From: an uncultured Porphyromonadaceae bacterium
GTDB taxonomy: Bacteria; Bacteroidota; Bacteroidia; Bacteroidales; Muribaculaceae
Assembly: GCA_900555715.1 (NCBI GenBank)
Contig: USMC01000058.1
Coordinates: forward strand, 1-16,491
Length of the DNA stretch: 16,491 nucleotides
Direction of reading: 5' to 3'
This document shows positions 12,924 to 16,491 of the stretch, in pieces (position 1 is the first letter of the stretch; the number at the start of each line of letters is the position of its first letter). A model generated the notes under the pieces. It searched no databases. It was not told where the DNA came from and saw only the letters and a list, made by a program, of their open reading frames with translations. The position numbers were made by a program, and so were the translations under genes.

Positions 12924-14294
12924 CTAATGTTGAACATTTTCGAGGATAAAGTCTGCCATGGCGGCAAGCACTTCCTCGGAAATGGTCTCTTCTATGCGTG
13001 CATACTCCGCGATATCGCCCGTGACTGCATGCTGGAAAAGATGATTAAGCCCTTCGAAGAGCGTAACACGCGCATGAGGTGCAAGTTCTTTCATTCGCGG
13101 CATATTCAGCTCGGGACTCACCTGCCGGTCAAGGCCGCCATAGAAGGCTAACACAGGCATACTGCATGCGCCTATCACATCAGCAGGGCGGAATGTCACG
13201 AACTGCTCCAGCCAAGGGTTGATCGACGAAGAAATCTGATGCAGATTGGCACGCATCTGCTCGTAGACGGGTGTATGAGGCATTTGCGCGCATATATTGT
13301 CGATCTCCGCCGCAGCCGCTTTGGTGCCACTCTGACGCACGGCAGCATAATATTTCAGGAGAGCGCCGCAATAGTCGGCAATCTCTTTCTCCCCTGCCCC
13401 ACTTCCGCGCATGGCAGTAGCGCTCTGATCGGCAAGAATACTGTCGCCGCGCACAGTCGGAGCTCCCATAGCGACAATAAAGTCGGGACGCGTATCAGAA
13501 GAATATCCGGCTCCGAGAATAAAAGCCACTGTCGTGCCCTCGCTGTGCCCGAGCACTCCTACGGTTCTGAAATTTCCTTTATCACGCAGCCACGCAACTC
13601 CGGCGGCGGCATCCTGTGCAAAATCGGTTGTTTTGGCTTCGAGCGGATTACCGGTGGAAGCTCCGAAGCCACGGTCGTCGTAGCGCAGCGATGCTATGCC
13701 ATGCCGGGCAAGGTAGTCGGCTATCACGGCAAAAGGCTTGTGTTCGAATACCTCTTCGTCGCGATTCTGCAGACCACTGCCTGTCACCATCAGTACAACG
13801 GGCGTGGCATCGTTGCAACTGTCGGGAAGCGTGAGCGTCCCGGCAAGTACAGCATCGGCGACAGGATTGGTAAATGTCACCTCACGCGTGGTATATGGGA
13901 ACGGAGGTTGAGGTGTCTGCGGACGCTTACGGCGACCGTCGCCCGGGACGAGCTGCAGCGGCAGTTCTGCGGCGCCCTGCCTGAAAATACCGATGAGGCG
14001 TCCGTCCCTGAAACTGGCGGCGTATGAAGCGCTGATTTTCGGAACGGTGAAACGCAGAGAATCGGCGGAGAGATATTTGACGAATCCCTTTATTCCGAAA
14101 ACGCCCTGATCGGGCGAATCAAGTGCGACAGTTTTTCCGTCGTCGGCAATGCTTACGACAATGCGTAGCGACGCTGCGTGCGACGCATCGAGCGTACCGT
14201 TCCAGGTGCCGGAGATCGGCGTCTGTGAATACCCGTCGACCGTCGCCACGACAGACAGAAATGCGGATAATGCTGCAAAATATATCTTTTTCAT
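12924..14294 (-). CDS. Secreted alpha/beta hydrolase (serine hydrolase, S33/esterase type)
   Basis: This 456-aa protein (start ATG 14292-14294; a TTG five codons upstream is unlikely) has a signal peptide MKKIYFAALSAFLSVVATVDG with likely cleavage near YSQ, then a beta-rich N-terminal domain of about 115 residues (GTWNGTLD onwards), a Pro-rich linker (about 119-132), and an alpha/beta-hydrolase domain. The catalytic set is visible: nucleophile Ser251 in GHSEG, acid Asp389 in YGGLDRQV, and His418 in GLNHLFQH. The oxyanion region is MVTGSGLQNRD. The layout resembles bacterial periplasmic carboxylesterases with an N-terminal lipid-binding-like domain. It lies between a small membrane-protein gene (33 bases upstream) and surE. 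The substrate is unknown. Confidence 0.88.
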   Translation of the reverse strand: MKKIYFAALSAFLSVVATVDGYSQTPISGTWNGTLDASHAASLRIVVSIADDGKTVALDSPDQGVFGIKGFVKYLSADSLRFTVPKISASYAASFRDGRLIGIFRQGAAELPLQLVPGDGRRKRPQTPQPPFPYTTREVTFTNPVADAVLAGTLTLPDSCNDATPVVLMVTGSGLQNRDEEVFEHKPFAVIADYLARHGIASLRYDDRGFGASTGNPLEAKTTDFAQDAAAGVAWLRDKGNFRTVGVLGHSEGTTVAFILGAGYSSDTRPDFIVAMGAPTVRGDSILADQSATAMRGSGAGEKEIADYCGALLKYYAAVRQSGTKAAAAEIDNICAQMPHTPVYEQMRANLHQISSSINPWLEQFVTFRPADVIGACSMPVLAFYGGLDRQVSPELNMPRMKELAPHARVTLFEGLNHLFQHAVTGDIAEYARIEETISEEVLAAMADFILENVQH

Positions 14295-14327
14295 AAGTTC
14301 ATAACACAAAGTTCAGCAAAGAAATGT

Positions 14328-14915
14328 TCACTTGTTGGGTTCTCGTTCAATTACCTTCATACCAAACGCGCCTTTTGTCAGACGGAGATCTACACTATCC
14401 GGACGTATCCGATGCTTGTAGTTTGACCAGGCAAAACGATTATAGCGCTGCAAGGAGATCGACTTCTTACATTCGCTCCCGTTTGGGAGCTGAACATCCA
14501 TGAAATAGACTTGATATGGTTCCCCACGAGTATAACGGTTACGCGCTATACGTTTCATGCGGTAGCGAGTTTCTGAATAGACTTTTATCACTTCTGCACG
14601 AACAGTCACAGAATCCGATGTATTGCGTCCGAAATAATTCACTCCAAGAATTAAGCCCATAAATAATCCAGTAGAAGCAATAAGGTGGCATATTACATTT
14701 AAAATGATACTATGAGATGTCGTAATCTTTTTCCATTTTTGCCAGAATGCTAAGGCAGTGACAGCTGCAAATAGAATTGATACCCCAATAATCCAAACCG
14801 GTTTAACAAGAGTCATTCCTAAAAGCGTTATAGCAATTCCGTAAAATATAATCACGGTCAAAACGACCGTGATTATTCGTAACGTCCTCCAACGAGAGGC
14901 CATATTTTTTGCCAT
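14328..14915 (-). CDS. Three-helix membrane protein of unknown function
   Basis: This gene is not recognised. The 195-aa product has a basic N-terminus (MAKNMASRWR), three hydrophobic segments (about 15-37, 40-58, 69-92), and a hydrophilic C-terminal domain of about 100 residues rich in Arg, Lys and Tyr. That domain includes RAEVIKVYSETRYRMKRIAR and VYFMDVQLPNGSECKKSISL, which read like a small beta domain. Arg/Lys balance cannot settle the orientation by eye. It is 7 bases downstream of the M48 peptidase gene and 33 bases upstream of the hydrolase, so it is cotranscribed. Codons about 14-23 contain a perfect 12-bp hairpin. Base composition is more AT-rich than def or the hydrolase. An ATG four codons later is a possible alternative start. 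Confidence 0.75.
   Translation of the reverse strand: MAKNMASRWRTLRIITVVLTVIIFYGIAITLLGMTLVKPVWIIGVSILFAAVTALAFWQKWKKITTSHSIILNVICHLIASTGLFMGLILGVNYFGRNTSDSVTVRAEVIKVYSETRYRMKRIARNRYTRGEPYQVYFMDVQLPNGSECKKSISLQRYNRFAWSNYKHRIRPDSVDLRLTKGAFGMKVIEREPNK
14848..14876 (-). other. Perfect 12-bp hairpin inside the early coding sequence
   Basis: ATAATCACGGTC (14848-14859) and GACCGTGATTAT (14865-14876) pair perfectly around a 5-base loop. On the mRNA this stands 40-68 bases after the start of the membrane-protein gene, in the first transmembrane segment. It could slow translation, mark an mRNA end, or act as a protein-binding dyad. A hairpin at such a hydrophobic position is not required by the codons. 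Confidence 0.6.
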
Positions 14916-14922
14916 ACGGCTT

Positions 14923-15723
14923 TTATTTGTTATTTGTCGGGCGCTCTATTCCATCATTATTAGCGCGGTCTGTCATATGTTTTATTCGATCTTTGGTTTC
15001 GGGATGCGATGAAAACATTTTGGCGACATAACTTGATTTGGATGCTTGACCGTTTTCCATCTCAAGAAATTTCTCAAATGCCATAACCATACCCCAAGGA
15101 TTGCGACCGTTATCTTTTAAGAAATCATAACCACAATCATCAGCTTCTTTTTCTTGCTTCTGAGAAAATTTGGCGTTGATTAGTGAAGAACCGAGGGTAC
15201 CAAGCTGGGAATCAGTCAACGCAGCAACCTTTCCTCCTGCAGAAGCCACGGCATCTTTCATTGCATCTGAAAGAAGTTGTGTACGGAAAGCTTTCTTTGA
15301 ATGGTGTTTCATTATATGACCTATCTCGTGACCGATGATTCCGAGAAGTTCATCATCATTCATAATATCCATTAGCGATGAAAACACGCGCACACTGCCA
15401 TCTGGGCAGGCAAAAGCGTTTACGTCAACGACATCGTAAACTTTGAAGTTCAAAGGTATTCCGTCAGCGTCAGTCAGACCCTCTGTGAGTTTTTTCAGAC
15501 GAATAGTATATGGATTGTCATCAGGAGTAACAGGATTGTGTTCATCCATCCATTTCACTGATTCTTTAACATACTCAGCCATTTGCTCATCAGTGAGCGT
15601 TACTGCTTGAACAGCTTTCGCTGCCGAACCGACAGCTCTTTTTAGATTAAACTGACCATACGCGGGTGCAGAGACATTGATCAACCCGAGTATGACAAGC
15701 AACTTGAATGATAATTTAAGCAT
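14923..15723 (-). CDS. M48-family zinc metalloprotease, exported
   Basis: This 266-aa peptidase has a cleavable signal peptide (MLKLSFKLLVILGLINVSAP, then AYG) and is therefore predicted to be periplasmic. The zinc motif is HEIGH (His132, Glu133, His136, in IIGHEIGHIMKHHSKKA), and the third ligand is probably Glu193 in KQEKEADDCGYDFL, the usual M48 ExxxD helix. SHPETKDRIKHM (239-250) is the C-terminal Arg-containing motif of the family. The layout is that of soluble M48 peptidases such as the LoiP/YggG type rather than membrane HtpX. It is the first gene of a minus-strand group and has an excellent promoter upstream. It may clear misfolded envelope proteins; this role is inferred from the family. 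Confidence 0.93.
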   Translation of the reverse strand: MLKLSFKLLVILGLINVSAPAYGQFNLKRAVGSAAKAVQAVTLTDEQMAEYVKESVKWMDEHNPVTPDDNPYTIRLKKLTEGLTDADGIPLNFKVYDVVDVNAFACPDGSVRVFSSLMDIMNDDELLGIIGHEIGHIMKHHSKKAFRTQLLSDAMKDAVASAGGKVAALTDSQLGTLGSSLINAKFSQKQEKEADDCGYDFLKDNGRNPWGMVMAFEKFLEMENGQASKSSYVAKMFSSHPETKDRIKHMTDRANNDGIERPTNNK

Positions 15724-15777
15724 ACGCGAATAGAATTTATATTTTGTTTTAATACATTATAGATATAAAGTTTAGCG

Positions 15778-15809
15778 CAAAATTACTAAATAGGCATGAT
15801 ACACACAAA
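15778..15809 (-). promoter_or_regulatory. Promoter of the M48 peptidase operon
   Basis: On the minus strand TTTG (15806-15809), 20 bases, then TAATTTTG (15778-15785): exact matches at both boxes. Transcription would start near 15771, leaving a leader of about 47 bases. No further canonical promoter was seen before surE, which supports one transcript for the four genes. Confidence 0.78.
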
Positions 15810-16061
15810 TTTTAAATCTTAAAGCTATGATTGAAAACGTCAAGAAAGTAGCTGTAAAATAATCACTCGGCACATATCCACACAATCATTCCGCAAAACC
15901 GGTTGCGACTCGCAAGACCTCGCAGCCGATTTTGTAATTTCACTCCAAGGATAATATGAGTATGCTGTTGAAACAGCAAAAAGACAAAGTAATTTAACTC
16001 AATTTAATAAAGTAAAATACATCAAAAACACAAAGTAAAACCAAACAAAAACACAAAATCG
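15810..16061. other. AT-rich divergent spacer with a hairpin and tiny ORFs
   Basis: This lies between two divergent promoters. It holds a 9-bp stem (CGGTTGCGA 15900-15908 with TCGCAGCCG 15920-15928, one wobble) followed by ATTTTG, and a small TGCTGT-TGAA-ACAGCA hairpin (15963-15978). There are also two very short plus-strand ORFs: 15827-15862 (11 codons, MIENVKKVAVK) and 15956-15997 (13 codons, MSMLLKQQKDKVI). Neither ORF is recognised. The stretch from about 15980 to 16060 is A-rich with repeated ACAAAGTAA and ACACAAA words. Confidence 0.4.
15900..15934 (+). terminator. Terminator-like hairpin in the divergent spacer
   Basis: A nine-base stem with one G-U pair and an 11-base loop is followed by a short T-rich run. 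No complete plus-strand gene ends just before it, so it may be the leftover end of a lost gene, of which the 11-codon ORF at 15827 could be the tail. Confidence 0.35.
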
Positions 16062-16093
16062 TTTGGCTAACTCAGACGAAATCATTAACTTCG
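16062..16093 (+). promoter_or_regulatory. Promoter of the partial AAA ATPase gene
   Basis: TTTG (16062-16065), 20 bases, then TAACTTCG (16086-16093), one mismatch in the -7. The start codon lies only 9 bases past the -7, so the transcript would be nearly leaderless. Confidence 0.55.
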
Positions 16094-16102
16094 CAACAAA
16101 TT

Positions 16103-16491
16103 ATGAAAGAGATAAAATATCTGAGTAGAATTGCCGACAAGACTCTTGATCTTCGGCTTGAAGCTTTTGGTGCGGTGCAAATTGCCGGACCTAAGTGGTG
16201 TGGCAAAACGACTACGGCTGAACGCAGGGCCGCAAGCGTCATAAAAATGCAGGATCCAGACCGAAGGGAAGGCTATCTGGCTACCGCACGCACAAAGCCG
16301 TCGCTACTGCTAAAGGGCGACACTCCACGCCTCATTGATGAATGGCAAGTCGCCCCGGTTATATGGGATGCAGTGCGTCATGCCGTAGATGAACGTAGAA
16401 AGAAAGGACAGTTTATTCTTACAGGATCTACCGTAATTGAAGATGACGAGATAATGCATACCGGAACTGGTCGCATTACCAAAATGGCAAT
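16103..16491 (+). CDS. AAA_14/DUF4143-type ATPase, partial (runs off right edge)
   Basis: The visible 129 residues start MKEIKYLSRIADKTLDLRLE and carry Walker A GPKWCGKT (29-36), Walker B LIDEWQ (77-82, Asp79-Glu80) and the strand FILTGST (104-110), the usual AAA_14 set. Full proteins are about 400-450 aa with a C-terminal DUF4143 domain, so about 70 percent lies outside the window. Such genes are frequent in gut Bacteroidales; their cellular role is not established. The ATG at 16103 gives the family-like N-terminus. A promoter lies at 16062-16093 and the gene diverges from the M48 peptidase operon. The family call is confident; function is unknown. Confidence 0.88.
   Translation, partial: MKEIKYLSRIADKTLDLRLEAFGAVQIAGPKWCGKTTTAERRAASVIKMQDPDRREGYLATARTKPSLLLKGDTPRLIDEWQVAPVIWDAVRHAVDERRKKGQFILTGSTVIEDDEIMHTGTGRITKMA

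Noticed and set aside
13239..14027. 262-codon plus-strand open frame opposite the alpha/beta hydrolase
   Set aside because: The minus-strand protein has a signal peptide and full catalytic triad; the plus-strand frame has no motif or promoter.
12924..14309. Hydrolase start at TTG 14307-14309
   Set aside because: The ATG at 14292-14294 yields a classic MKK signal peptide; the five-residue extension would spoil it.
14848..14876. Intrinsic terminator within the membrane-protein gene
   Set aside because: The minus-strand stem is followed by ATTTTACGG rather than a continuous T run, and it lies inside an intact coding frame.

Overview
The window looks like a chromosomal segment of a Bacteroidota bacterium, most likely Bacteroidales from the gut; the family cannot be fixed by eye. 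Seven promoter-like sites show the Bacteroidota -7 motif TAnnTTTG or a close variant, five of them with TTTG or TTG exactly 20 bases upstream. Starts mostly lack a clear Shine-Dalgarno sequence. The gene content also fits: DUF1080 lipoproteins, a Tat-exported Gfo/Idh/MocA enzyme, GH43, LrgAB, SurE and a ruvX-def junction.

Left end (1-2505, + strand). A C-terminal remnant of ruvX is followed by def (peptide deformylase) and ettA (translation-throttle ABC-F ATPase). ettA abuts, stop codon to stop codon, a convergent four-gene polysaccharide cluster on the minus strand (5410-2506): Alg14-like, Alg13-like, TupA-like ATP-grasp and a GT4 glycosyltransferase. The last three are joined by ATGA and TAATG overlaps. 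An A8 tract near the end of the Alg13-like gene lies where a -1 slip would fuse it in frame to the TupA-like gene.

Middle (5411-10200, minus strand). A promoter at 8962-8993 drives a Tat-exported Gfo/Idh/MocA oxidoreductase, then two overlapping DUF1080 lipoproteins, the second with an unusual cysteine-rich segment after its lipobox. Together they suggest extracytoplasmic oxidation and cleavage of glycosides through 3-keto intermediates. A heptamer tandem repeat separates the oxidoreductase from the first DUF1080 gene. Upstream lies lrgA-lrgB, with a 17-base palindrome at the -33 region of its promoter.

Decayed spacer (10198-10720). This holds the C-terminal remnant of an alpha/beta-hydrolase esterase (minus) and an internally deleted aldo/keto reductase remnant (plus) that still has a promoter-like site and a terminator hairpin. 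Then comes a GH43-like exported glycosidase with its own promoter and terminator, followed by tRNA-Glu(CTC) with its own promoter and a strong terminator.

Right end. A minus-strand probable operon (15723 to 12106) carries an M48-type exported metalloprotease, a three-helix membrane protein of unknown function with a perfect 12-bp hairpin in its early coding sequence, a secreted serine alpha/beta hydrolase, and SurE. Divergently, a partial AAA-family ATPase (AAA_14/DUF4143 type) runs off the right edge.

No CRISPR array, insertion sequence or phage gene was seen. The least explained items are the A8 slip site, the cysteine-rich DUF1080 lipoprotein, the two decayed genes and the truncated ruvX.
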